From Wagnerdoeblera intermedia (GTDB lineage Bacteria > Pseudomonadota > Alphaproteobacteria > Rhodobacterales > Rhodobacteraceae): DNA of 64,000 nt. The DNA is taken from assembly GCF_042647465.1 (NCBI RefSeq), contig NZ_JBHRVN010000004.1; one strand, 5' to 3'. A program made the position numbers and the translations under genes. The notes under the pieces are model-generated. The model searched no databases. It was not told where the DNA came from and saw only the letters and a program-made list of their open reading frames with translations. Below are positions 1 through 9,069 of the stretch, in pieces; the stretch's first letter is position 1; every line of letters begins with the position of its first letter.

Positions 1-1237
1 GAATGGCATAGGCGTAATCGAGGGGCGTCGCCCCGCGCGGCAGCTGCACCACATCGCCCTTGGGCGTGAAGCAGAAGACCTGATCCTGATACATCTCAAG
101 CTTCACATGCTCGAGAAACTCATTGTGATCCGCCTCTTCCAGCCGCTCGGTCAGCTGCGCAATCCAGCGCGCCGGATCGACCGCAAAGGGGTTCACCGTG
201 CGTGCACCGTCCTTATAGGACCAATGCGCAGCCACACCGGCTTCGGCCACCTCATGCATCTCACGGGTGCGGATCTGCACTTCGACGCGCTTGCCGTCAC
301 GGCCCGAGACCGTGGTGTGGATCGAGCGGTAGCCGTTCTGCTTCGGCTGGCTGATGTAATCTTTGAAGCGCCCCGGCACCGCACGCCAGCGCTGATGCAC
401 CAGGCCCAGAACCGCGTAGCAGTTTTCCATCGTGTCGGTGATCACGCGGAAGCCATAGATGTCTGAGAGACGCGAGAAGGCGAGATCCTTTTCCTGCATC
501 TTGCGCCAGATCGAATAGGGTTTCTTGGCGCGGCCATAGACATTGGCCTCAATCCCGGCCTTCTCCAGCAGGGTGCGGATGTCATTGGTGATGACATGCA
601 CCACATCGCCCGATTCGCGCTGCAGCGTGATGAAGCGGCGCAGGATCGAGTTGCGCGCCTCAGGGTTCAGCACGCGGAAGGAGAGATCCTCCAGCTCTTC
701 GCGCATCCACTGCATCCCCATGCGACCGGCGAGAGGCGCATAGATCTCCATGGTTTCGCGGGCCTTCTGCGCCTGCTTCTCCGGCTTCATCGAGCGGATG
801 GTGCGCATATTGTGCAGCCGGTCCGCGAGTTTCACCAGAATGACCCGCAGATCCTTCGACATCGCGAAGAAGAGTTTGCGGAAGTTCTCAGCCTGCTTCG
901 ATTCGGTCGAGGACAGCTGAAGATTGGTCAGCTTGGTCACGCCATCGACGAGCTCGGCGACTTCATAGCCAAACATCCGCTCCACCTCAGTATAGGTGGA
1001 TTTGGTGTCTTCGATGGTGTCGTGCAAAAGCGCGGTGATCAGCGTTGCATCATCCAGCCGCATTTCCGTGAGGATGGCGGCGACGGCAACGGGATGGGTG
1101 AAATAGGGCTCGCCTGAGCGGCGGAACTGCCCTTCATGCATTTTCATCCCATAGGCATAGGCCTCGCGGATGAGCGCTGCATTGGTATGCGGGTTGTAAA
1201 GACGGACCAGCGCGATCAGATCTTCAACATCAATCAT
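1..1237 (-). CDS. rel: Bifunctional (p)ppGpp synthetase/hydrolase, 3' end missing
   Basis: This is the first 412 residues of a Rel/SpoT enzyme that makes and degrades the stringent-response alarmone (p)ppGpp in the cytoplasm; the rest lies beyond the left edge. The N-terminal HD hydrolase domain is intact, with HPVAVAAIL and LLHDTIEDT near residues 45-70. The synthetase domain follows, with YGRAKKPYSIWRKM and DYISQPKQNGYRSIHTTV. The RFKD signature typical of bifunctional enzymes is present. The last visible residues (VFCFTPKGDVVQLPRGATPL) begin the TGS domain. The ATG at 1237 gives MIDVEDLIALVRLYNP, the usual Rel start. It lies 35 bases after rpoZ, a pairing common in proteobacteria. Whether the C-terminal ACT domain is intact cannot be seen. 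Confidence 0.96.
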   Translation of the reverse strand, partial: MIDVEDLIALVRLYNPHTNAALIREAYAYGMKMHEGQFRRSGEPYFTHPVAVAAILTEMRLDDATLITALLHDTIEDTKSTYTEVERMFGYEVAELVDGVTKLTNLQLSSTESKQAENFRKLFFAMSKDLRVILVKLADRLHNMRTIRSMKPEKQAQKARETMEIYAPLAGRMGMQWMREELEDLSFRVLNPEARNSILRRFITLQRESGDVVHVITNDIRTLLEKAGIEANVYGRAKKPYSIWRKMQEKDLAFSRLSDIYGFRVITDTMENCYAVLGLVHQRWRAVPGRFKDYISQPKQNGYRSIHTTVSGRDGKRVEVQIRTREMHEVAEAGVAAHWSYKDGARTVNPFAVDPARWIAQLTERLEEADHNEFLEHVKLEMYQDQVFCFTPKGDVVQLPRGATPLDYAYAI

Positions 1238-1272
1238 CGCAGGTCCGTCCGGGTCTTATATAAAAGGGCGCG

Positions 1273-1626
1273 TCAGTCTTCGCGCTGTGCTTCGACGAGC
1301 ATCCGCAGCATGCGCTCTTCCGACATATCGTCAGAGGCAGGGCGGTCCATCTCGGCGCTCATCAGCAGAGACATTTTGTCTTCTTCCGGCTCATCGACCT
1401 CAATCTGGGTCTGCAGGCTGGCGATCATACGGTCGCGCAGTGCATCTGCCAGCTGGGTTTCTTCTGCGATTTCGCGCAGGGCAACAACCGAGTTCTTATC
1501 CCGCTCACGCTCAACCGTGATGGGGGAACCGGCAGCAATCTCACGGGCACGATGCGAAGCGAGCATCACCAGCTCGAAACGGTTCGGGACCTTGTCAACG
1601 CAATCTTCGACCGTCACGCGGGCCAT
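1273..1626 (-). CDS. rpoZ: RNA polymerase omega subunit
   Basis: The 117-residue protein starts MARVTVEDCVDKVPNRFELVMLA, the omega signature, and continues with ASHRAREIAAGSPITVERERDKNSVVALREIAEE, the conserved segment that clamps the beta-prime C-terminus. Omega helps assemble RNA polymerase and, in proteobacteria, forms part of a ppGpp-binding site. The acidic tail (about residues 75-117) is of the length usual in Rhodobacterales. It is followed at once by rel, so the ppGpp synthetase and a ppGpp-sensing polymerase subunit are probably co-transcribed. The promoter should lie in 1627-1713. Confidence 0.97.
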   Translation of the reverse strand: MARVTVEDCVDKVPNRFELVMLASHRAREIAAGSPITVERERDKNSVVALREIAEETQLADALRDRMIASLQTQIEVDEPEEDKMSLLMSAEMDRPASDDMSEERMLRMLVEAQRED

Positions 1627-1713
1627 GTGGTACTCCGGTTTGGATAGGGCATGGGAAGGAATCGTTTAATTGAAATATCGGGGCTTGACAAGGGCGGCCC
1701 TGCCGCAGGGCGG

Positions 1714-2331
1714 TCACGTTTCGCTGTGATCCCAGAGCCGCACCTCTGCCCGTTCCGTCGCGGGCAGCGCGTCACAGAGTTCGCGGATCGTGCGGCCCAG
1801 AACCGGGTGCCGCCAGTCGGGGGCCACATCGGCCACCGGCACCAGCACAAAGGCCCGGTCCTGCAGGCGCGGGTGGGGCAAAATCAGCTGATCCGGGCTG
1901 CGACGGATCTGATCTGCGGCAGGCAGATTGAGCCAGGTGTCAAAGCCCGCACGATCCGGCAGCACCGCATTGTCCACCGCGATCAGATCGAGATCCAGTG
2001 TCCGCGCGCCCCAGCGGGTCAGCCGCTCCCGCCCGGCCTCGGCCTCGATGGCGTGCAAAGCGGCCAGAGCCTCTGTCGCACTACCGCTCCAGAGGGCCGA
2101 GAACGCGGCATTTGCATAATCCGGCCCCGAACCGGCGGGAAAAGCCGGGGTACGGTATACAGGACTGGCGATCAGCCCTTTAAAACCTGATGATTCCAGC
2201 TGCCCGGCGACGCGGCTGATTGTCCCACAGGGCCCCTCGGGGGCTGAGGCCCCGGGGCCGTTTTTGCCAGGTTTTACAGGCAGATTTGCGCCTGCTGCAA
2301 TGATGACGCGCTTTTCGGAGGGTGACAGCAA
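1714..2331 (-). CDS. folK: HPPK, folate pathway pyrophosphokinase
   Basis: This is 2-amino-4-hydroxy-6-hydroxymethyldihydropteridine diphosphokinase, which pyrophosphorylates the pterin in folate synthesis. The HPPK features are in order: VIIAAGANLP near the N-terminus, SPVYRTPAFPAGSGPDYANA, the catalytic stretch RWGARTLDLDLIAVD, and LPHPRLQDRAFVLVPVADVAPDW. The reading frame is open far upstream (to 3273), but that part is antisense to the divergent NYN gene. I chose the TTG at 2331, giving 205 residues with only a short leader before the first beta strand. A GTG or other start a few codons either side cannot be excluded. Confidence 0.93.
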   Translation of the reverse strand: MLSPSEKRVIIAAGANLPVKPGKNGPGASAPEGPCGTISRVAGQLESSGFKGLIASPVYRTPAFPAGSGPDYANAAFSALWSGSATEALAALHAIEAEAGRERLTRWGARTLDLDLIAVDNAVLPDRAGFDTWLNLPAADQIRRSPDQLILPHPRLQDRAFVLVPVADVAPDWRHPVLGRTIRELCDALPATERAEVRLWDHSET

Positions 2332-2469
2332 TGTTACACTTTCGGTTGAGGTCTGTTGCGGCAGCCGATGTTTTACACGATTTAACGTTCTGCAGTCCGC
2401 AAAGGCAGCATCTGACGGTCGCCACCACTCCCGTCGATGAGCCCGAGGGCTGGTTTCAGGGGACATAAA

Positions 2470-3069
2470 ATGTTTTACAAAGATGACCGGTTGGCATTGT
2501 TTATTGACGGTTCCAACCTTTATGCAGCGGCGCGCACCCTCGGGTTTGACATAGATTACAAGCTTCTTCGCCAGGAGTTCATGCGCCGCGGAAAGCTGGT
2601 GCGGGCGTTTTATTACACCGCCCTGCTGGAAAATGAAGAGTATTCCCCCATCCGCCCGCTGGTGGACTGGCTGAACTACAACGGCTTCGCCATGCGGACG
2701 AAGCCGGCAAAGGAATATACCGACAGCCAGGGCCGCCGGAAGGTGAAGGGCAATATGGATATCGAGCTGACTGTGGATGCGATGGAACTCGCGCCGCATG
2801 TCGATCATATCGTGATCTTCTCGGGCGATGGCGATTTCAAACCGCTGATCGAAAGCCTGCAGCGTCAGGGTGTGCGCGTCTCGGTGGTCTCGACCATCCG
2901 CAGCCAGCCGCCGATGATTGCCGATGAGCTGCGCCGTCAGGCGGATAATTTCATCGAACTCGATGAACTTCGTGACGTGATCGGCCGTCCGCCGCGCGAT
3001 CCGCGGGTTGCATCTGACCGCCCTGCGGGTGAAGATGCCGCAGAGCAACCCATGGCAGAGATCCGGTGA
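2470..3069 (+). CDS. NYN-domain (LabA/DUF88 family) protein
   Basis: The 199-residue protein is a PIN-like NYN domain of the LabA/DUF88 type, a family of predicted metal-dependent ribonucleases. Acidic residues sit where the family places its metal-binding site: LALFIDGSNLYAA near residue 10, KGNMDIELTVDAME near 95, and IVIFSGDGDFKPLIESLQRQG near 118. I chose the ATG at 2470 because AGGGGA lies just upstream and MFYKDDRLALFIDG is the usual start; the in-frame ATG at 2437 lacks this. It is divergent from folK and followed 46 bases later by the YqaA-like gene. The RNA substrate cannot be inferred. Confidence 0.9.
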   Translation: MFYKDDRLALFIDGSNLYAAARTLGFDIDYKLLRQEFMRRGKLVRAFYYTALLENEEYSPIRPLVDWLNYNGFAMRTKPAKEYTDSQGRRKVKGNMDIELTVDAMELAPHVDHIVIFSGDGDFKPLIESLQRQGVRVSVVSTIRSQPPMIADELRRQADNFIELDELRDVIGRPPRDPRVASDRPAGEDAAEQPMAEIR

Positions 3070-3115
3070 GACACACGCGTCGCGCATATATTTTCCGTAA
3101 AACGGGGCGCGGCGC

Positions 3116-3559
3116 ATGAGCGTCGGGGGAGCAGCCGGCCTTGCAGGTCTGGCCGTGGCAAGTTTCGCCGCGGCGACGCCGCTCCCCTTTACTTCTGAGC
3201 CTTTGTTCATCGGCCTTCTGGTCTCGGGACTTGGTCTGCCGCTGGTGATTGTGCTGGTGGCCTCAATCGCCAATACCGCCGGTTCCGTCGCAACCTATCT
3301 GATGGCGCGCGCCGCCGGTGCGGCGGGGGGCGATAAATGGATGCCGGTCTCGGGCAAAAAGCGCGAGAAGCTGGAAGCCTGGTATCGCAAATGGGGGCTT
3401 TGGACCCTGCTTCTGGCCTGGATCCCCGGGGGTGATCTTCTGGTAATTCTGGCCGGTCTGGCCCGCGCCCCGCTGGTTGCGGTGACCGCCATTCTGACCT
3501 TTGCAAAAACGCTGCGCTTTGCGGCTCTGGCGCTTCTGACGCTGGGCCTTTTCGGCTGA
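3116..3559 (+). CDS. YqaA/SNARE-associated family inner-membrane protein
   Basis: The 147-residue protein looks like a short member of the DedA/SNARE-associated superfamily, closest to YqaA. Hydrophobic segments lie near residues 5-20, 28-62 and 95-147. The conserved small polar stretch is VASIANTAGSVATYLMARAAG. A basic cytoplasmic-type loop (GKKREKLEAWYRKWG) precedes WTLLLAWIPGGDLLVILAGLARAP, the proline-glycine motif of this group. Relatives are linked to lipid or proton-motive-force homeostasis, but the role of YqaA itself is not settled. It lies between the NYN gene and ispH on the same strand. Confidence 0.85.
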   Translation: MSVGGAAGLAGLAVASFAAATPLPFTSEPLFIGLLVSGLGLPLVIVLVASIANTAGSVATYLMARAAGAAGGDKWMPVSGKKREKLEAWYRKWGLWTLLLAWIPGGDLLVILAGLARAPLVAVTAILTFAKTLRFAALALLTLGLFG

Positions 3560-3621
3560 GCCTTTAACTTCGCCGCCGATGGGCTTAGGTTCACGCCGAG
3601 CCTGTGATCTGAGGACCCGCC

Positions 3622-4572
3622 ATGTCTTTGCCTCCGCTGACCCTTTATCTCGCGGCGCCGCGCGGCTTTTGCGCAGGCGTGGACCGGGCGATCCGCATCG
3701 TCGAGATGGCGTTGCAGAAATGGGGCGCGCCGGTCTATGTGCGCCATGAGATCGTGCACAACAAATATGTCGTGGATGATCTGCGGGCCAAAGGCGCGGT
3801 CTTTGTGGAAGAGCTTGAAGACTGCCCCGATGACCGCCCGGTGATCTTCTCCGCCCATGGCGTGCCCAAAGCGGTTCCCGCTGAAGCCGCGCGGCGCGAG
3901 ATGATCGCCGTGGATGCGACCTGCCCGCTGGTGACCAAGGTGCATAATGAGGCGGCGCGCCATTTCGCCAATGGTCTGCAGATGATCATGATCGGCCATA
4001 AGGGCCATCCTGAGACCGTGGGCACCATGGGCCAGCTGCCTGAGGGTGAGGTGCTTCTGGTTGAAACCCTTGAGGATGTGCCTGGGCTTCAGGTGCGCGA
4101 TCCGGGCAAACTCGCGCTGATCACTCAGACCACCCTGTCGGTGGATGACACGGCAGAACTGGCGGCGGCGCTGAAGGCCCGTTTCCCGGCGCTGATCGTG
4201 CCCGCAAAAGAAGACATCTGCTATGCCACCACCAACCGTCAGGCGGCGGTCAAGGCCATCGCGCCGAAGATCGACGCGCTCCTGGTGATCGGTGCGCCGA
4301 ATTCCTCAAACTCAAAACGTCTGGTTGAGGTCGGCAGCGCGGCGGGCTGCGCTTACAGCCAGCTGGTGCAGCGCGCGGCCGATATCGACTGGCGCGCGCT
4401 TTCGGGCATCACTTCGGTCGGCATCACCGCCGGAGCCTCGGCCCCGGAAGTGCTCATCAATGAGGTGATCGACGCCTTTCGTGCGCGCTTTAATACGACT
4501 GTCGAGCTGGTCGAGACGGCGGTTGAGAACGTCGAGTTCAAAGTCCCGAAAGTCCTGCGCGACCCGGTCTGA
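3622..4572 (+). CDS. ispH: 4-hydroxy-3-methylbut-2-enyl diphosphate reductase
   Basis: IspH (LytB) is the iron-sulfur enzyme for the last step of the MEP isoprenoid pathway, giving IPP and DMAPP. The three cluster-ligating cysteines are present: PRGFCAGVDRAI near residue 18, VDATCPLVTKVH near 102, and the third near 200 in KEDICYATTNRQ. The HEIVHN motif, the SAHGVPKAV stretch and the C-terminal NSSNSKRLVEV and GASAPEVLINEVI blocks are all intact. The length of 316 residues is normal. It appears to be transcribed with the two genes upstream. Confidence 0.98.
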   Translation: MSLPPLTLYLAAPRGFCAGVDRAIRIVEMALQKWGAPVYVRHEIVHNKYVVDDLRAKGAVFVEELEDCPDDRPVIFSAHGVPKAVPAEAARREMIAVDATCPLVTKVHNEAARHFANGLQMIMIGHKGHPETVGTMGQLPEGEVLLVETLEDVPGLQVRDPGKLALITQTTLSVDDTAELAAALKARFPALIVPAKEDICYATTNRQAAVKAIAPKIDALLVIGAPNSSNSKRLVEVGSAAGCAYSQLVQRAADIDWRALSGITSVGITAGASAPEVLINEVIDAFRARFNTTVELVETAVENVEFKVPKVLRDPV

Positions 4573-4676
4573 GGGATCGGCGTAAGCTCGTTATCGAAAC
4601 CGGGACGCCGCCGCCTGCTGCGGTGTTCTTTCCCTGCGCTATGTCAGCGCCTGCCCTTTGAGAGCAGGCCCGTCCC

Positions 4677-6272
4677 TCAGTCATTGCGCCCCTTCTGCAC
4701 CAGCCCCGCCACCGCTGCGATCCCGAGCGATGTCACGATCCAGCCTGCTGCCTGGAAAGCGAACCAGATATGGCGACCCATGTCCCCCTCATCTGTCGTG
4801 GTTGTGACGACCCAGTTTTTCTCCTGACCCAGATCCATCACCGGCAGGTAGGTGTCGAGGGCGAAGAGGAACGGGGAGAACTCTTCATAATGCAGCGCGG
4901 ATGGCGATTCTGACCACACGGCGGTCGGAGCGATCGGGTTGATGGCGACAGCGTTCAGCCAGTCCTCTGACGTGAGTATCTGATCGGAGGCGGGAACAAA
5001 TACTCCCATCTCGAAGCCATAGCCCGCCAGCATCGTCCCCAAAGTCACAAGGACCAGCGAGATCCAGAAGGGTCGCTGGGGAGAATATCCGAAGCCGATG
5101 ACGGACCATTTCAAAAAGGCCCAGATCCAGCGCAGAAGATAGTCACCGGTTCCGAAGAGTGCCTTCGTCAGTGCGACAAGGTTCGCGTTACGGAATGCCT
5201 CACAGTATTCCGCAAGCGTCCGCTGGCGGATGCTCTCCTGCTCATGGCTGATGTAGAGCTTTTCGCGTGCCATAAGTATCTCACGCGCTGCGGAATCATC
5301 GGCGTTCTCGCGTAGCACATGGGCGAACTGACGCCAGGGTTGGCTTGCGAAGCTGCCACCGGATGTGCTGCCCCTCGTCAGCCAGTCGATCCGATACTGA
5401 ACTGATCTGAGGCATTCGGAGGGCATATGGGGATAGGACAACCCGTCAATAATGTACCCCTGCGCACACTGGCTCCAGAATGCTTCATCATCTGTCAGGC
5501 AGCCTGCGCTGGCATTCCGAAGGGACACTTTGCCCTGCGGGACGCGGCATCCCAGTAACTGAAGGTTATCGCCCACCCGCACATTATCCAGACAAAGCGC
5601 AAACTCATCTGGTGGGGCCTGAAAGCAGCAGCTGCTGATTGTCAGATTCGTCCCGGTGACCAGTGCAGGCATCTGCGCGGGGCCGCAGGACGCAACCTCG
5701 TTCAGATGAACCCCACCCCCTGCCTGCAGATTGCTCAGGATAGCACCACAAGCGGGCGCGTCCGGGTGGCGTGCAATCTGCGTCGACCCTTTTGGCTCCC
5801 TGATGGATACGGCGGATAACTTCAACGAACCGCTGAGCTTTGCGGAGGTGAGATCAAGTACACCCTCAATCTCTGTTTCAGTAATCTGAATGTCCCCATC
5901 GAACTGCGCTGATACTCCGATCAGGCCAGGCAGTTTGCACCCCCGCAAAGTGAGATCGCCCACACCGCCGCCGGAAATGAAAACCGGCTCCTGAAAGCAG
6001 CAGGCGGTGAAGCTGATCGCCACATCTGCAGTGCGGGGACACAGGTTAAGGCCGCCTTCAATCACGGCACCTGAGAGATGCAATCTTGAACGGGGCGGGA
6101 GGTCTTTCTGAAGCAGCTCAAAGAGAATAGCTGCTGCGATTCTGACCTGCGGTGTGTTGTCGACGAGTTCAAAATCGCAACTCTGTCCGCCGAGCCATGC
6201 CTGGATCAGGTGCCGCTCTTCGGGGGATCTCTCTTCACTTCTGAGATAAATGTCAGATCGATCGGTCCACAC
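4677..6272 (-). CDS. Predicted beta-helix protein with C-terminal membrane segments
   Basis: No enzyme is recognised. The N-terminal 50 residues (EERSPEERHLIQAWLGG, then a short helical part) lead into about 250 residues of short repeats such as LHLSGAVIEGGLNL and DLTLRGCKLPGLIGV, consistent with a pentapeptide-like right-handed helix. A charged helical part follows, then membrane segments near residues 395-445 and 500-525. Between them is FALDTYLPVMDLGQEKNW, which I associate with a family often labelled 'membrane-associated oxidoreductase'; that label is not evidence of activity. The GTG at 6272 is only four bases after the dacB stop, and starts farther upstream would lie inside dacB. The gene is visibly less GC-rich than its neighbours, suggesting transfer. 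Confidence 0.72.
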   Translation of the reverse strand: MWTDRSDIYLRSEERSPEERHLIQAWLGGQSCDFELVDNTPQVRIAAAILFELLQKDLPPRSRLHLSGAVIEGGLNLCPRTADVAISFTACCFQEPVFISGGGVGDLTLRGCKLPGLIGVSAQFDGDIQITETEIEGVLDLTSAKLSGSLKLSAVSIREPKGSTQIARHPDAPACGAILSNLQAGGGVHLNEVASCGPAQMPALVTGTNLTISSCCFQAPPDEFALCLDNVRVGDNLQLLGCRVPQGKVSLRNASAGCLTDDEAFWSQCAQGYIIDGLSYPHMPSECLRSVQYRIDWLTRGSTSGGSFASQPWRQFAHVLRENADDSAAREILMAREKLYISHEQESIRQRTLAEYCEAFRNANLVALTKALFGTGDYLLRWIWAFLKWSVIGFGYSPQRPFWISLVLVTLGTMLAGYGFEMGVFVPASDQILTSEDWLNAVAINPIAPTAVWSESPSALHYEEFSPFLFALDTYLPVMDLGQEKNWVVTTTTDEGDMGRHIWFAFQAAGWIVTSLGIAAVAGLVQKGRND

Positions 6273-6276
6273 GCCC

Positions 6277-7761
6277 TTATGCCCCGTAAACCGCCGCCCA
6301 GCGTTCCAGCAGCAGGCCCTGCATCGTGCGGGCACGGGTGGTCCATTCGGGGCCGCCGCGGGGGCGCTCGCGTTCATCTCCGCGCAGGGCGTCGCGGCGG
6401 GGGGTATCGGCAGAGAAGATCGCAAAGACCAGGGGGCGGCGGGTCTGCACATGGCCCGCAAGGCCCGAGACGAAATTCAGCGTGCCGGTCTTCGCCAGCA
6501 CCGGGGCGCGGTCTGCGGGGGCTTTGGCGGGCGTTTGGTAGGGGCGCAGGATCTCGGTCAGCTGCGGGTTGCGCAGCATCAGGCGCGCCATGGCGAGGGC
6601 GGTGACCCGGCTCTCGCCGCCAAGGCCGGAGTGATCGACCAGCGCAAGATCGACGCCGTGCCGCTCACGCACCCAGGCGTTCATCATCGCGGCAGAGGCG
6701 CGCAGGCTGGTCTGGCCCGATGCGGTAAGCCCCACCACCTCTGCGGTCAGATTGGTCGAATGGCGCAGCATATCGCGCAAAAGCGGCACCAGAGAGGGGC
6801 TCAGGGTCTCAGCCAGAGCCGTCCCGCGACCGCTGCCCTGACGCGGATCGGGCAGGGTGATCCCCTGGGCGGCGCAGAGCGTCTGAAAGACCTCCCCGGC
6901 ATAGAGGGCGGGGCGGCGGACCGGAAGCCAGCGGCTGCCGCCTTTGCCCAGGGCGGCGGAGGCTACGGTCCAGCGCTCTGTGCCGTCGCGCTCTTCGAAG
7001 GTGAAGATCGGGGACTGGCGCTCTGCAATGGCGGCCCGCGCCATGCGCACGGCCGGAATATGGCGCGCGCCACGGGCATCCATGGCGATCTGCCAGCCTT
7101 TGGAGGCGCGTTTCCACTCCATGTGGACCCGGTTGAAATTCAGGTTCAGCCCCGAAATCGCCGGGTTATAGCCAACATGCAGGGGCTGGCCTGCATCAAT
7201 GCGGCTCAGCCCCGGCAGGGCATTGTCCTGCAGAAGGAAGCGTCCGGTGATGCCGCGGATGCCGCGGTTTTTCAAGGCGATGGCCAGATCAGCCAGCCGG
7301 TCGGTATCCAGCGTCGGATCGCCGCCCCCGGCGAGGATCAGATCGCCCTGAACTCTCCCGCCCGAAACCGGGCCGGTGGCGAGAACGCGGGTGGCAAAGC
7401 GGTAGCCCGCACCCAGCCGCTCAAGCGCAAAGAGCGCCGTCACCGCCTTGGCGACGGAGGCCGGAGGCAGCGCCTGAGTCTCTGCCCGCGCCTCAAGAAC
7501 CTCGCCGCTCCGCGCATCGAGGACGACATAGCTGACCTGACCACCCAGACGGGCCTGTTCGATCAGCGCGGCGGAACTGACGGGGGGCGCGGCTGCGGGG
7601 CTGGCAGCCGCGGGGGCAGATCCGGCCCCGCGCGCACGCGGGCGCAGGGACTGGGAGGGCGCATTGGCGAGGGCCGGGGCCGCGGCCAGCGCAGCGCTTC
7701 CAAGCAGTCCTCCGATCAGCAGGCGGCGGGTCAGGACGGCTGCGGATTTGGCGTCAGACAC
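6277..7761 (-). CDS. dacB: D-alanyl-D-alanine carboxypeptidase/endopeptidase (PBP4 class)
   Basis: This periplasmic class-C penicillin-binding protein trims peptidoglycan peptides. The twin-arginine-like leader LTRRLLIGGLLGSAALAAAPALA is followed by a proline/alanine-rich linker. The three active-site motifs are present: SVAK in LPPASVAKAVTALFALE (nucleophile Ser), STN in RHSTNLTAEVVGLTASG, and KTG in LAKTGTLNFVSGLAGHV. The length of 494 residues fits the family. It is the fourth gene of a leftward run (SnoaL-like, GNAT, nadD, dacB), and the 531-residue membrane protein begins directly after it. Confidence 0.95.
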   Translation of the reverse strand: MSDAKSAAVLTRRLLIGGLLGSAALAAAPALANAPSQSLRPRARGAGSAPAAASPAAAPPVSSAALIEQARLGGQVSYVVLDARSGEVLEARAETQALPPASVAKAVTALFALERLGAGYRFATRVLATGPVSGGRVQGDLILAGGGDPTLDTDRLADLAIALKNRGIRGITGRFLLQDNALPGLSRIDAGQPLHVGYNPAISGLNLNFNRVHMEWKRASKGWQIAMDARGARHIPAVRMARAAIAERQSPIFTFEERDGTERWTVASAALGKGGSRWLPVRRPALYAGEVFQTLCAAQGITLPDPRQGSGRGTALAETLSPSLVPLLRDMLRHSTNLTAEVVGLTASGQTSLRASAAMMNAWVRERHGVDLALVDHSGLGGESRVTALAMARLMLRNPQLTEILRPYQTPAKAPADRAPVLAKTGTLNFVSGLAGHVQTRRPLVFAIFSADTPRRDALRGDERERPRGGPEWTTRARTMQGLLLERWAAVYGA

Positions 7762-7842
7762 GGGAGAGCTCTCCGGGATGGGGGACCGGGCGTTATTCTG
7801 CGGCCTGGAACCTGAGGTTGCAATGGGGCGCTGTCGCGGCGT

Positions 7843-8466
7843 TCAGGGCTGGCGCGTCCAGGCCCCGCTGTTGCGGATGGCGGTGGAGGAACTGGCGTTC
7901 AGCGGCAGCCCCGCCAGCGCCCATGCCGGAGCCGCGCTGCGCCCGAGACGGGCCACAGCCGCTCCGGTCAGACGTGCCCGCGCCATGGAACGTGCCGCAG
8001 GTGAGGATAAAGCCGCCAGCTGCGAGCCGGGACGGGCGAGCACGCCGATCGGGTGATGCGCCGCGACCTCCTGCCAGCGGTCCCAGCGGTGAAAGCCCGC
8101 CAGATTGTCCGAGCCCATCAGCCAGACAAAGCGCTGCCCCGGCCAGAGATGGCGCAGACCCGCAAGCGTATCGGCGGTGTAGCGGGTGCCGAGAGCCGTC
8201 TCAATCGCCGTCACGGTGACTTTCGGGTCGCAGATCAGCGCCCGAGCCGCCGCAATCCGCCGCTCCATCGGGGCGGGGCCTTCGGACTTCAGGGGGTTGC
8301 CGGGCGAGACCAGCCACCAGATCCGGTCCAGACCGAAGCTGCGAAAGGCCGCGCGGGTGATGGCCAGATGCCCCTCATGTGCAGGATCAAAAGATCCGCC
8401 AAGCAGCCCGATCACCTGACCGGGCGGCGCAGAAGGCAGATCAGCGCGCAGGAGGGGGCGGGACAT
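7843..8466 (-). CDS. nadD: Nicotinate-nucleotide adenylyltransferase
   Basis: NadD joins nicotinate mononucleotide to AMP from ATP in NAD synthesis. The nucleotidyltransferase motif GLLGGSFDPAHEGHLAITRAA is near residue 20, with the HxGH-type histidines. VWLMGSDNLAGFHRWDRW forms the middle conserved block, and the C-terminal SSTAIR completes the site. The 207-residue length is normal. The N-terminus carries about 18 extra residues before the first beta strand, as in many Rhodobacterales homologues. It sits 18 bases after the GNAT gene and 81 bases before dacB. Confidence 0.96.
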   Translation of the reverse strand: MSRPLLRADLPSAPPGQVIGLLGGSFDPAHEGHLAITRAAFRSFGLDRIWWLVSPGNPLKSEGPAPMERRIAAARALICDPKVTVTAIETALGTRYTADTLAGLRHLWPGQRFVWLMGSDNLAGFHRWDRWQEVAAHHPIGVLARPGSQLAALSSPAARSMARARLTGAAVARLGRSAAPAWALAGLPLNASSSTAIRNSGAWTRQP

Positions 8467-8484
8467 CAGCAGGCTCCGGTTCGC

Positions 8485-9069
8485 TCAGAGAGGGCGAATG
8501 CGGAATTGCAGGGCTTTGACGTCTTCTGCAAGAGCGCCGATGTCTTTCCAGGAAAATTCTGCCATCACGCCGGGCAGTTCGCGGTAGCCGCGCTTCTCCC
8601 AGAAGGCATCAAGCGGGCGATAGTCCGCAGGCCGCGCCGGGTGATTGCCCGGGCGGATCACGCTGCAGAAGGCGGAGTATTTAAAGCCATGCGCCCGGGC
8701 ATGGGCTTCGCGGGCATCGAAGAATTTATGGCCCAGCCCATGGCCGCGCCAGTCAGGCAGCAGCACCGATTCGGCGCAGTAAAACACCTCTTCAGGATCA
8801 TAGCCGCTGGCGCGGAAGCCTTCGATGAACTTGCCGTCGTGATCGGTCAGGGGGGTGCCTGTCGCAACCCCCACGACCTGATCTCCGGCAAAGGCCGCAA
8901 CCACAACGGCGCGCGGGCTGTCGCGGTAGGCCCGCATATAGCCGCGCTCATAATCGAGGTCCCCGTCGTAGAGATAGGGGAAGGCGCGGAACACCTCGAT
9001 GCGCAGCCGTGCCACGTCATCCAGCCGCGCCAGAAGCTCCTCTCCGGTGAGGCTGCGAACCTCAATCAT
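8485..9069 (-). CDS. GNAT-family N-acetyltransferase
   Basis: The 194-residue protein has a GNAT fold. The beta4 strand and acetyl-CoA pyrophosphate loop are visible in ESVLLPDWRGHGLGHKFFDAREAHARAHG, where RGHGLG is the Q/RxxGxG motif. The first part (LARLDDVARLRIEVFRAFPYLYDG) is typical of a subgroup acting on small molecules. The substrate cannot be predicted. Its ATG overlaps the stop of the upstream SnoaL-like gene by four bases, so the two are translationally coupled. Confidence 0.9.
   Translation of the reverse strand: MIEVRSLTGEELLARLDDVARLRIEVFRAFPYLYDGDLDYERGYMRAYRDSPRAVVVAAFAGDQVVGVATGTPLTDHDGKFIEGFRASGYDPEEVFYCAESVLLPDWRGHGLGHKFFDAREAHARAHGFKYSAFCSVIRPGNHPARPADYRPLDAFWEKRGYRELPGVMAEFSWKDIGALAEDVKALQFRIRPL

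Noticed and set aside
2332..3273. Upstream extension of the folK frame
   Set aside because: This part is the reverse complement of the NYN gene and the start of the YqaA-like gene; HPPK similarity begins at about 2331.
6250..7815. A 521-codon frame antisense to dacB
   Set aside because: DacB has all catalytic motifs on the other strand; this frame has none.
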